A stretch of 64,000 nucleotides of DNA from Azospirillum brasilense (GTDB taxonomy: Bacteria > Pseudomonadota > Alphaproteobacteria > Azospirillales > Azospirillaceae). The notes beneath the pieces are model-generated. The model saw only the letters and a list, made by a program, of their open reading frames with translations, did not search any database and was not told where the DNA came from. Position numbers and translations under genes: made by a program. Of the stretch, positions 44,102 through 52,364 are shown piece by piece. The stretch is taken from NCBI RefSeq assembly GCF_007827815.1, contig NZ_VITH01000002.1, positions 558,001 through 622,000 on the forward strand. Reading direction: 5' to 3'. Every line of letters starts with the position of its first letter. Position 1 is the stretch's first letter.

Positions 44102-45706
44102 ATGCACCGCGCATTCTGCTGGCTGCTGGCCGCGTTTCTGGCGCTGGCCGCTCCTGCCTCCTTCGCCGCCGATCTGGCACCGCTGGTCCGCGGTTTGGGC
44201 GCCGGCAGCTACGCCGAGACCGAAAAGGCCATCGCCGGGCTGGCCGAGACGGGCGATCCCGCCGTCGTGCCGGTGATCGAGGCCCTTCAGGCCGGCGACC
44301 TGCACATCCGCAAGGCGGACGGCGCCGTGGTCGTCGCCAAGCGCGCCGGCAACGGCTACGCCCTGACCGACCCGCTGACCGGCGCCGCGCTGGGCGAGGC
44401 GGACCGCAACGCGGTCGAGAAAATCCGCATCAACAACGCCCTGCGCCGCACGATCAGCGCGACGCTCGGCGCGCTCACCCTGATGAGCCCCGACGCCAAC
44501 ACGCGCCGGCAGGCCGCCGAGGCGGTGTTCAAAAGCCGCGACGCCAACGCGCTGGACGCGCTGAACACGGCGCTGGCCAAGGAAACCGACGAGCGCGTGC
44601 GCCGCGCGATGACCCAGGCGCGGGCCTCCGTCCTGCTGGCCGGGGACGCGCCCGACGCCGACAAGATCGCCGCCGTCGCGGTGCTTCAGGAGCGCGGCGA
44701 CCAGGACGCGCGGGCCCTGCTGAACGGCGCTGCCAACACGGGAAGCGACGCGGTGAAGGACGCCGCGACGAAGGCCATCGCGTCCGTCGAGCAGCGGCTC
44801 GCCCTGTGGGGTGCCGCGCAAAACCTATGGTACGGCCTGTCGCTCGGCTCGGTGCTGCTGCTGGCGGCGATCGGGCTGGCCGTCACCTTCGGCGTCATGG
44901 GCGTCATCAACATGGCGCATGGCGAGATGGTGATGATCGGCGCCTACGCCACCTTCCTGGTGCAGGAGGCCTTCCGCCAGTGGGCGCCGGGCCTGTTCGA
45001 TTTTTCCATCCTGGTGGCGCTGCCGGTCGCCTTCCTGGTGTCCGGCGCGGTCGGCGTCGCCATTGAGCGCAGCGTGATCCGCTGGCTCTACGGGCGCCCG
45101 CTGGAAACGCTGCTGGCGACCTGGGGCCTGTCGCTGGCGCTCCAGCAGGCGGTGCGCTCCATCTTCGGGCCGACGAACCGCGAGGTCGGCGCGCCCTCCT
45201 GGATGTCCGGCGCCTTCGAGCTGGGTGGGCTGACCATCACCTACGGACGGCTGTGGATCGTCGTCTTCGCCTTCCTCGTCTTCGGCGCGCTGCTGGTGGC
45301 GCTGCGCAAGACCTGGTTCGGGCTGAGCATCCGCGCCGTCACCCAGAACCGCAGCATGGCCAACGCCATGGGCATCCGCACCGCGCGGGTGGACGCGCTG
45401 ACCTTCGGGCTCGGCTCCGGCATCGCCGGGCTGGCCGGGGTGGCGCTGAGCCAGATCGACAATGTCAGCCCCAACCTGGGCCAGGGCTACATCATCGACA
45501 GCTTCATGGTCGTGGTGTTCGGCGGTGTCGGCAACCTGTGGGGCACGCTGGTCGGCGCGCTGGCGCTCGGCGGCGTCAACAAGTTCCTGGAGCCCTACGC
45601 GGGCGCGGTGCTGGGCAAGATCCTGGTGCTGATCTTCATCATCCTGTTCATCCAACGGCGTCCGCGCGGCCTGTTCGCGCTGAAGGGCCGGGCGGTGGAG
45701 GCCTGA
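44102..45706 (+). CDS. urtB: urea ABC transporter permease UrtB
   Basis: A 534-residue LivH-type permease. As usual for UrtB, a signal peptide and a helical periplasmic domain of about 200 residues (ETDERVRRAMTQARASVLLA and similar HEAT-like helices) precede the membrane domain. The latter begins at LWYGLSLGSVLLLAAIGLAV and contains GVINMAHGEMVMIGAYATFL and the loop QNRSMANAMGIRTARVDALT. It is followed 4 bases later by urtC. Confidence 0.95.
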   Translation: MHRAFCWLLAAFLALAAPASFAADLAPLVRGLGAGSYAETEKAIAGLAETGDPAVVPVIEALQAGDLHIRKADGAVVVAKRAGNGYALTDPLTGAALGEADRNAVEKIRINNALRRTISATLGALTLMSPDANTRRQAAEAVFKSRDANALDALNTALAKETDERVRRAMTQARASVLLAGDAPDADKIAAVAVLQERGDQDARALLNGAANTGSDAVKDAATKAIASVEQRLALWGAAQNLWYGLSLGSVLLLAAIGLAVTFGVMGVINMAHGEMVMIGAYATFLVQEAFRQWAPGLFDFSILVALPVAFLVSGAVGVAIERSVIRWLYGRPLETLLATWGLSLALQQAVRSIFGPTNREVGAPSWMSGAFELGGLTITYGRLWIVVFAFLVFGALLVALRKTWFGLSIRAVTQNRSMANAMGIRTARVDALTFGLGSGIAGLAGVALSQIDNVSPNLGQGYIIDSFMVVVFGGVGNLWGTLVGALALGGVNKFLEPYAGAVLGKILVLIFIILFIQRRPRGLFALKGRAVEA

Positions 45707-45710
45707 TCCG

Positions 45711-46850
45711 ATGCTGACCCGTTTCTTCCTGATGGGCCTCGACAAGAAGGCCGGCGTGCTGCTGACCGTCCTGGCGGTGCTGGCCGTGGCGGTGCCGGTG
45801 ATGGCGCTGGGCACCGCCCCGGACTCGCCCTGGCACCTCTCCACCCACACGGTGGCGCTGCTCGGCAAGTATCTGTGCTTCGCCCTGCTGGCGCTGTCGC
45901 TCGACCTCGTCTGGGGCTTCGTCGGCATCCTGTCGCTGGGGCACGCCGCCTTCTTCACGCTCGGCGGCTACGCCATGGGCATGTACCTGATGCGGCAGAT
46001 CGGCTCGCGCGGGGTCTACGGCAACGCCGACCTGCCGGACTTCATGGTCTTCCTGAACTGGACGGAGCTGCCCTGGTACTGGCACGGCTTCGACCAGTTC
46101 TGGTTCGCCGCGATCATGGTGATGCTGGTGCCGGGCCTGCTGGCCTTCGCCTTCGGCTGGTTCGCCTTCCGCTCGCGCGTCACCGGCGTCTATCTGTCGA
46201 TCATCACGCAGGCGATGACCTTCGCGCTGATGCTGGCCTTCTTCCGCAACGACATGGGGCTCGGCGGCAACAACGGCCTGACCGACTTCAAGGAAATCCT
46301 GGGCTTCGACGTCCAGGCCGCCTCGACCCGCGTCGGGCTGTTCGTGGCGACGGTGGTGGCGCTGGCGGCCGGCTACATCCTGGCCTCGGCCGTGGTGGCG
46401 TCCAAGCTGGGCAAGGTGCTGATCGCCGTGCGCGACGCGGAGAGCCGGGTGCGCTTCCTGGGCTACGAGACCGACCGCTACAAGCTGTTCGCCTGGACGC
46501 TGTCGGCCTGCATGGCCGGCGTGGCGGGCGCGCTCTACGTGCCGCAGGTCGGCATCATCAACCCGTCGGAGTTCTCCCCCGCCAGCAGCATCGAGGCGGT
46601 GATCTGGGTCGCCGTCGGCGGGCGCGGCACGCTGGCCGGGCCGGTGCTGGGCGCGGTTCTGGTGAATTTCGGTAAGAGCTACTTCACGGCGGCGCTGCCG
46701 GAGCTGTGGCTGTTCGCGCTGGGCGGCCTGTTCGTTCTGGTCACCCTGTTCCTGCCCAGGGGCATCCTCGGTCTGGCGGCGCAGCTCCGCGACCGGCTGC
46801 CGGCGCGCGCCACGGTCACCGCCAAGCCGGCGGACCAGAAGGGAGTCTGA
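45711..46850 (+). CDS. urtC: urea ABC transporter permease UrtC
   Basis: A 379-residue LivM-type permease with roughly ten hydrophobic segments. It contains LDLVWGFVGILSLGHAAFFT and the coupling loop AVRDAESRVRFLGYETDRYK. It follows urtB by 4 bases and precedes urtD by 5, indicating tight co-expression. A hydrophilic loop NADLPDFMVFLNWTELPWYW is characteristic of UrtC. Confidence 0.95.
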   Translation: MLTRFFLMGLDKKAGVLLTVLAVLAVAVPVMALGTAPDSPWHLSTHTVALLGKYLCFALLALSLDLVWGFVGILSLGHAAFFTLGGYAMGMYLMRQIGSRGVYGNADLPDFMVFLNWTELPWYWHGFDQFWFAAIMVMLVPGLLAFAFGWFAFRSRVTGVYLSIITQAMTFALMLAFFRNDMGLGGNNGLTDFKEILGFDVQAASTRVGLFVATVVALAAGYILASAVVASKLGKVLIAVRDAESRVRFLGYETDRYKLFAWTLSACMAGVAGALYVPQVGIINPSEFSPASSIEAVIWVAVGGRGTLAGPVLGAVLVNFGKSYFTAALPELWLFALGGLFVLVTLFLPRGILGLAAQLRDRLPARATVTAKPADQKGV

Positions 46851-46855
46851 GAGAC

Positions 46856-47602
46856 ATGAGCACCGAAGACACCCTGCTGTATCTGGACGGCGTGTCGGTC
46901 AGCTTCGACGGGTTCCGGGCACTGAACAGCCTGTCTCTGGTCATCGAGCCGGGCGAGATGCGGGCGATCATCGGGCCGAACGGCGCCGGCAAGACGACCA
47001 TGATGGACGTCATCACCGGCAAGACCCGGCCCGACACCGGCACCATCCTGTTCGAGGGCCGCACCGACCTGACCAGCCTGCGCGAGCCGGCCATCGCCAA
47101 CCTGGGCATCGGCCGCAAGTTCCAGCGCCCCACCGTGTTCGAGATGCACACCGTCTGGGACAATCTGGAGCTGTCGCTGAAGGCACCGCGCCGCCCGCTG
47201 AAGACGCTGACCTATTCGGCCACGCGGGAGGACCGGGCGCGGATCGAGGAGATCCTCGACATCACCCGCCTGTCGCCGCGGCGCGACCGTCCGGCGGGCA
47301 GCCTGTCGCACGGCGAGAAGCAGTGGCTGGAGATCGGCATGCTGCTGGCCCAGGACCCGAAGCTGCTGCTGGTCGACGAGCCGGTGGCCGGCATGACCGA
47401 CGCGGAGACGGAACAGACCGCCCACCTGCTGAAGGACATCGCCGGCAAGCATTCGGTGATCGTCGTGGAGCACGACATGGTCTTCGTCCGCGAACTGGGC
47501 GTGAAGGTCACGGTGCTTCACGAGGGCTCGGTGCTGGCCGAGGGCTCCCTCGACACGGTGAGCGCCAACAAGCAGGTCATCGACGTCTATCTGGGCCGGT
47601 GA
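46856..47602 (+). CDS. urtD: urea ABC transporter ATP-binding protein UrtD
   Basis: A 248-residue LivG-type ATPase. Walker A is GPNGAGKTTM, the Q-loop region is GRKFQRPTVFEMHTV, the signature is SLSHGEKQWLEIGM, Walker B is LLLVDEPVAGMTDAE and the switch His is in VVEHDMVF. GGGAG lies upstream of the ATG at 46856. It is separated from urtE by a family B repeat. Confidence 0.95.
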   Translation: MSTEDTLLYLDGVSVSFDGFRALNSLSLVIEPGEMRAIIGPNGAGKTTMMDVITGKTRPDTGTILFEGRTDLTSLREPAIANLGIGRKFQRPTVFEMHTVWDNLELSLKAPRRPLKTLTYSATREDRARIEEILDITRLSPRRDRPAGSLSHGEKQWLEIGMLLAQDPKLLLVDEPVAGMTDAETEQTAHLLKDIAGKHSVIVVEHDMVFVRELGVKVTVLHEGSVLAEGSLDTVSANKQVIDVYLGR

Positions 47603-47614
47603 CGCAAATGTATT

Positions 47615-47746
47615 TCCCTCGCCCCTCTGGGGAGAGGGTCAGGGTGAGGGGGCGCCCGAAGGGCGGAAACGCAGCCTCATTGCAGAGCTTTTCCGGCCTG
47701 CAGCCGCCCCCTCATCCTTAACCTTCTCCCCGGAGGGGAGAAGGGA
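47615..47746. repeat. GC-rich palindromic repeat, family B copy 2
   Basis: CGCCCCTCTGGGGAGAGGGTC at the left and CTTCTCCCCGGAGGGGAGAAG at the right form hairpins around GGGTGAGGGGGCG and CGCCCCCTCATCC, the same plan as the copy at 41369. It sits between urtD and urtE. Confidence 0.75.
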
Positions 47747-47763
47747 TTCAGGAGAAAACAAGC

Positions 47764-48459
47764 ATGCTCGACGTACGGTCTGTCGATCTCCATTACGGCG
47801 CGGCGCAGGCGCTGCGCGGCGTGTCGCTGACGGCGGAGGTGGGAAAGGTCACCTGCCTGCTGGGGCGCAACGGCGTCGGCAAGTCCTCGCTGCTGCGCGC
47901 CATCGTCGGGCTGAAGCCGGTGACCGGCGGCACCATCGCCTGGGACGGCGGCGACATCACCAAACTCGCCCCGTCGGAGCGGGCGCGGCGCGGCATCGCC
48001 TACGTCCCGCAGGGGCGCGAGATTTTTCCGTTGCTGACGGTGCGGGAAAATCTGCTGACCGGCTACGCGCCGCTGAAGCGCGCCGACCGCTCGATCCCCG
48101 ACGAGGTGTTCGAGCTGTTTCCGGTGCTGAAGTCCATGCTGGACCGCCGCGGCGGCGACCTGTCGGGCGGGCAGCAGCAGCAGCTCGCCATCGGGCGGGC
48201 GCTGGTGACGCGGCCTCGGCTGCTGGTGCTGGACGAGCCGACCGAGGGCATTCAGCCCAGCATCATCAAGGACATCGGGCGGGCCATTTCCTACCTGCGC
48301 GACAAGGGCACCATGGCGATCCTGCTGGTCGAGCAGTATTTCGAGTTCGCCCGCGATCTGGCCGACGACTGGGCGGTGATGGAGCGCGGCGAGGTCATGC
48401 TGGCGGGCAGCCGCGACGGGCTGGAGGAGAGCGAGGTCCGGCGGTATCTCACCGTCTGA
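47764..48459 (+). CDS. urtE: urea ABC transporter ATP-binding protein UrtE
   Basis: A 231-residue LivF-type ATPase. Walker A is GRNGVGKSSLL, the signature LSGGQQQQLAIGRAL, Walker B LLVLDEPTEGIQPSII and the switch region LLVEQYFEFARDL. It completes the urt operon. No urease or urease accessory genes lie in the window. Confidence 0.95.
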   Translation: MLDVRSVDLHYGAAQALRGVSLTAEVGKVTCLLGRNGVGKSSLLRAIVGLKPVTGGTIAWDGGDITKLAPSERARRGIAYVPQGREIFPLLTVRENLLTGYAPLKRADRSIPDEVFELFPVLKSMLDRRGGDLSGGQQQQLAIGRALVTRPRLLVLDEPTEGIQPSIIKDIGRAISYLRDKGTMAILLVEQYFEFARDLADDWAVMERGEVMLAGSRDGLEESEVRRYLTV

Positions 48460-48477
48460 TACGCCTCCGTCCGGGGC

Positions 48478-48571
48478 ATCCTCGCGAAGGCGGAGCCGCG
48501 GTTCCGCCATCCTGTGCTTCCCCTGGCGGGCACCGGAAACCCCGCCGTCGCGAGGAGGGCACGCGAGGATG
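48478..48571. repeat. palindromic segment after the urt operon
   Basis: CATCCTCGCG (48478-48487) and CGCGAGGATG (48562-48571) are perfect 10-bp arms about 75 bases apart, with a smaller GGCGG/CCGCC hairpin between them. It may be a third repeat type or the urt terminator region; there is no U tract. Confidence 0.45.
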
Positions 48572-48654
48572 GCACCCCTGCGCTTTGTGGTGCTTGGCGC
48601 GCAAGCGCGATGCGCTACCATCGCTGCCATCATTCACACCGAAGGCAGTTCCGA

Positions 48655-50067
48655 ATGTCGAGCGTCCTGTCAGCCGACCCCGTTCTCCAGCAGGTTGACC
48701 GCAGTTTCGAAGACTCCCTGGGCCGCCTCTGCGATCTGCTGCGCATCCCCAGCGTCAGCACCGACCCGGCCTACAAGGGCGACGTGCGCCGCGCCGCCGA
48801 CTGGCTGGTCCGCGAACTGAGCGGGCTGGGCTTCGACGCCTCCGTGCGCGAGACGGCCGGCCATCCCGCGGTCGTCGCCCATCACCCGGGGCCGGGCGGC
48901 GCCTCCGACGATGGGGATGTGCCGCACATCCTCTATTACGGCCATTACGACGTGCAGCCGGCGGAGCCGCTGGAGCTGTGGAACAGCCCGCCCTTCGAGC
49001 CGGCCATCGTCGAGGCCGAGCATGGCCGCCGCATCGTCGCCCGCGGTGCCGTGGACGACAAGGGCCAGGTGATGACCTTCATCGAGGCGTTCCGCGCCTG
49101 GCACGCCGTGCACGGCACGCTGCCGATCCGCGTGACCGTCCTGCTGGAGGGCGAGGAGGAGACCGGCAGCCCGAACCTGCTGCCCTTCCTCAAGGCCAAC
49201 GCGGAAGAGCTGAAGGCGGACGTCTGCGTCATCACCGACACCAACGCCTGGAACATCGACACCCCGGCCATCACCACGCGGCTGCGCGGCCTGCTCTACG
49301 TCGAGGCGACGCTGCATGGGCCGAGCCACGACCTGCATTCCGGCATGTTCGGCGGCGCGGTGCTGAATCCGATCAACGCGCTGACCCGCATCCTCGGTCA
49401 GATCCACGACGAGAACGGCCGCGTCCGCTTCCCCGGCTTCTACGACGACGTGGCCGAGCCCACGGACGAGGAAAAGGCGATGTGGCACGACCTCGGCTTC
49501 GACGAGGGGGCGTTCCTGGCCGGCGTCGGGCTGACGACCCCGGCGGGCGAGGCCGGGCGCAGCGCGCTGGAGCGGCTGTGGTCGCGCCCGACCTGCGACA
49601 TCAACGGCATCTGGGGCGGCTACACCGGCGAGGGGTCCAAGACGGTCATCGCCTCCAAGGCGTCGGCCAAGCTGTCCTGCCGCCTCGTGCCCGCCCAGGA
49701 CCCGGAGAAGATCCTGGCCGGGATCAAGAGCTTCCTGGAGGAGCGCACACCAGCTGACGGACGGTGGGAGATCAAGGTGTTCGGCCGCTCGCCGGGCGTC
49801 CAGGTGCCGACCGACAGCCCCTATCTGCGCGCCGCCATGGCGGGGCTGGGCGACGTCTTCGCCAACAAGCCGGCGCTGGTCGGCAGCGGCGGTTCAATCC
49901 CGGTCGGCGGCTACATCCGGCAGGCGCTGGGCTTCGACTCGATCTTCGTCGGCTTCGGGCTGGAGGATGACCGCATCCACTCGCCCAACGAGAAGTTCGA
50001 GGTGAAGTGCTTGCACAACGGCATCCGCTCGCACGCCGCCATGCTGGCGCGCTTCGCCGCTCTCTGA
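48655..50067 (+). CDS. M20 family metallopeptidase (dipeptidase/carboxypeptidase)
   Basis: A 470-residue di-zinc peptidase. Metal ligands are visible in ILYYGHYDVQP (His, then Asp), GAVDDKGQ (bridging Asp), EGEEETGSP (catalytic and binding Glu) and VITDTNAW, with a late His in EDDRIHSPNEKFEV. The dimerisation domain begins near RLRGLLYVEATLHGPSHDLH. The ATG at 48655 is preferred to an upstream frame with poor coding character. The length and motifs resemble the CPG2/carnosinase-like dipeptidases. It is cytoplasmic by lack of a signal peptide. Confidence 0.92.
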   Translation: MSSVLSADPVLQQVDRSFEDSLGRLCDLLRIPSVSTDPAYKGDVRRAADWLVRELSGLGFDASVRETAGHPAVVAHHPGPGGASDDGDVPHILYYGHYDVQPAEPLELWNSPPFEPAIVEAEHGRRIVARGAVDDKGQVMTFIEAFRAWHAVHGTLPIRVTVLLEGEEETGSPNLLPFLKANAEELKADVCVITDTNAWNIDTPAITTRLRGLLYVEATLHGPSHDLHSGMFGGAVLNPINALTRILGQIHDENGRVRFPGFYDDVAEPTDEEKAMWHDLGFDEGAFLAGVGLTTPAGEAGRSALERLWSRPTCDINGIWGGYTGEGSKTVIASKASAKLSCRLVPAQDPEKILAGIKSFLEERTPADGRWEIKVFGRSPGVQVPTDSPYLRAAMAGLGDVFANKPALVGSGGSIPVGGYIRQALGFDSIFVGFGLEDDRIHSPNEKFEVKCLHNGIRSHAAMLARFAAL

Positions 50068-50097
50068 TCCGTCCCAAACGGTACGTTTTTCTGGTTC

Positions 50098-50136
50098 GGC
50101 CCGCGGCTGCGCATCGCGCCCGCGGGCCTATTTTTT
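50098..50136 (+). terminator. rho-independent terminator of the M20 peptidase gene
   Basis: GGCCCGCGG (50098-50106) pairs with CCGCGGGCC (50120-50128) and is followed by TATTTTTTT. Confidence 0.85.
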
Positions 50137-50574
50137 TGCCCGTTCGGCATCGGTTGGCGTCCTGTGACTCGGCGGCGAAATAAACGCTTCCCAAGCGAGA
50201 AACTTTAAAAAACCTGGGAGAAACAAATAAAAAGAAAAAAGATTAGAGCTTTCAAGGTGTTTTAACCGCTGATTTACTTGTTTCATGCGATAAAAAGCGG
50301 GTCAAGCGCAGTTCTTATTTGTATGTGCGTGCGGTGCCAAATATCAAAAAGGCCAAGGGCCTAGACAAAAGGCATCAACAGTCCGTCTTGAGATCAAGCG
50401 TGCGACCGCTGTTCCTGTGCGTTGGAGAAACTCCCACGTGATCCGCCATCCTGCCGGGATCGCGTGGTTCATCGCGGGTGGCACCCTTCGCGATGCGTGG
50501 AAGAATCAATAAAAACAGAAATTCGCACAGGACAGCGCGCTGATTTGCCCGTGAATTCGTGGAGGGAGTGTCGG
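50137..50574. other. AT-rich intergenic region before the chemoreceptor gene
   Basis: This stretch, especially 50180-50360, is far richer in A/T than anything else in the window (for example AAACAAATAAAAAGAAAAAA). It must hold the chemoreceptor promoter, but I cannot point to a convincing sigma-28 or sigma-70 match. Only a small hairpin (AGGCC-AAG-GGCCT near 50350) is visible. Confidence 0.5.
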
Positions 50575-52266
50575 ATGTCTGTTTTCTCGAACGTTACGAT
50601 TAAGACGAAGATCGTGTCTTCGTTTTCCATACTGGTTATGTTCATCATCGGCTTGGGTCTTTTCAGCATAGACCGCATTTCGACGGTGAATGACGCGGGG
50701 AAGGACATCCGCGACAACTGGCTGCCGAGCGTCGGCGAGATCGCCCGGCTGACCGACTATTTCGAGTTCTATCGAATCCTGGAGTCCGCCCACATCTTCG
50801 CCCCCGACACCGCCCAGAAGGCCGAGGAGGAGAAGACCTTGGCGACGGCGCTGGAGAACTTTCAGGACGCTGCCCGCAAGTACGAGGCGATGGTGACACC
50901 CGGCTATGAGAGAGAGACGTTTCAAAAACTCATGGGCTATTGGGAGCGCTACCAAAGCCTGAGCAAGGAGAAGGTGCTTCCGCTGTCCCGCGCCGATCGC
51001 TTCGACGAGGCCGCCGCGCTCTTCCGGGGTGAATCGCGGGTCGAGTTCCGCAAGGCTCAGGCGCTGATGCGCGACCTGAGCCAGTTCAACGTCCGCAACG
51101 GCCGCCTCGCGGCCGATCAGGGCGAGGCGACCTACGGGTCGAGCAAGACCCTGCTCATCATCGCCATCGGGGTGGCGGCGGTCCTTAGCGCTCTCATGGG
51201 GTTGGCGATCGTCGCCGGCGTCTCCAAGCCGATCCAGCAGCTCACTGCGGTGATGAATCGGCTGGCGGGGCGCGAGCTGACGGTCGCCGTGGACGGCGCG
51301 CAGCGCAAGGACGAGCTGGGCGCCATGGCCCGCGCTGTCCAGGTCTTCAAGGACGGGCTGATCGAGGCGGACCGGCTGACCACCGCCCAGGCGGCGGAGC
51401 AGGCGGCCAAGCAGCGGCGGGCGGAAGCCGTCGAGCGTCTGGTGAACCGGTTCGGGGACTCCTCCGCGGCCTCCCTGCGCACGGTGGCCGCCGCCGCCTC
51501 GGAGCTGGACGCCACCGCCCACAGCATGACCTCCATGGCCGAGCGGACCAACATCCAGGCGACCGCCGTCCAGGCGGCGGCGGAGCAGACCAGCGCCAAT
51601 GTCCAGACCGTCGCCTCGGCCACCGAGGAGATGGCCAGCTCGATCCGCGAGATCGCGACGCAGGTGTCGCGTTCCTCGGAGATCGCCGGTCAGGCGGTGG
51701 CGCAGGCGAACCGCACCAACGAGACGGTGCGGGGTCTGGTCGAGGCCGCGCAGAAGATCGGCGAGGTGGTCAGCCTCATCACCAACATCGCCAGCCAGAC
51801 CAACCTGCTGGCGCTGAACGCGACGATCGAGGCGGCGCGAGCGGGCGAGGCCGGCAAGGGCTTCGCCGTCGTCGCCGGCGAGGTGAAGCATCTCGCCTCC
51901 CAGACCGCCAAGGCGACCGACGAGATCGCCGCCCAGATCGCCGCCATCCAGGGCGCGACCGACGGCGCGGTGCGCGACATCTCGGCCATCGGCGGCATCA
52001 TCGGGCAGATCAACGACATCTCCACCGCCATCGCCGCCGCCATCGAGGAGCAGGGCGCTGCGACCAACGAGATCTCCCGCAACGTTCAGGAGGCCGCGAC
52101 GGGCACCCATCAGGTCTCCGGCAGCATCACCGAGGTCACGCTGGCCGCCGGCGAGACGGGGGCGGCCGCCGGTCAGGTGATGAGCGCGTCGGGCGAGCTG
52201 GCCCGCCAGTCAGAGACGCTGCGCAAGGAGATCGAAAGCTTCCTGGCGGAGATCAAAGCCGCCTGA
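50575..52266 (+). CDS. methyl-accepting chemotaxis protein
   Basis: A transmembrane chemoreceptor of 563 residues. Membrane segment 1 ([18 protein letters not shown]) is followed by a four-helix-bundle periplasmic sensor domain of about 165 residues, membrane segment 2 ([20 protein letters not shown]), a HAMP domain and the signalling hairpin. The tip reads [20 protein letters not shown] followed by [20 protein letters not shown], which contacts CheA/CheW. There is no C-terminal NWETF-type tether. GGAGGGA lies before the ATG at 50575. The first 40 codons are AT-rich, like the leader. The ligand is unknown. Confidence 0.93.
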   Translation: MSVFSNVTIKTKIVSSFSILVMFIIGLGLFSIDRISTVNDAGKDIRDNWLPSVGEIARLTDYFEFYRILESAHIFAPDTAQKAEEEKTLATALENFQDAARKYEAMVTPGYERETFQKLMGYWERYQSLSKEKVLPLSRADRFDEAAALFRGESRVEFRKAQALMRDLSQFNVRNGRLAADQGEATYGSSKTLLIIAIGVAAVLSALMGLAIVAGVSKPIQQLTAVMNRLAGRELTVAVDGAQRKDELGAMARAVQVFKDGLIEADRLTTAQAAEQAAKQRRAEAVERLVNRFGDSSAASLRTVAAAASELDATAHSMTSMAERTNIQATAVQAAAEQTSANVQTVASATEEMASSIREIATQVSRSSEIAGQAVAQANRTNETVRGLVEAAQKIGEVVSLITNIASQTNLLALNATIEAARAGEAGKGFAVVAGEVKHLASQTAKATDEIAAQIAAIQGATDGAVRDISAIGGIIGQINDISTAIAAAIEEQGAATNEISRNVQEAATGTHQVSGSITEVTLAAGETGAAAGQVMSASGELARQSETLRKEIESFLAEIKAA

Positions 52267-52310
52267 ACGGGCAACCGGTTCGGGGAGTGGGTCGACAGGG
52301 TCCACATGCA

Positions 52311-52345
52311 AGAACGGCGGGCGTCCCGGGGGCGCCCGCCGTTCT
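52311..52345. terminator. hairpin between the converging chemoreceptor and ankyrin genes
   Basis: AGAACGGCGGGCG (52311-52323) and its exact complement at 52333-52345 form a 13-bp stem. The U tract is weak (CATGTTT), but the stem is strong enough to work in both directions. Confidence 0.7.
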
Positions 52346-52364
52346 CATGTTTAAAGTGATGCTC

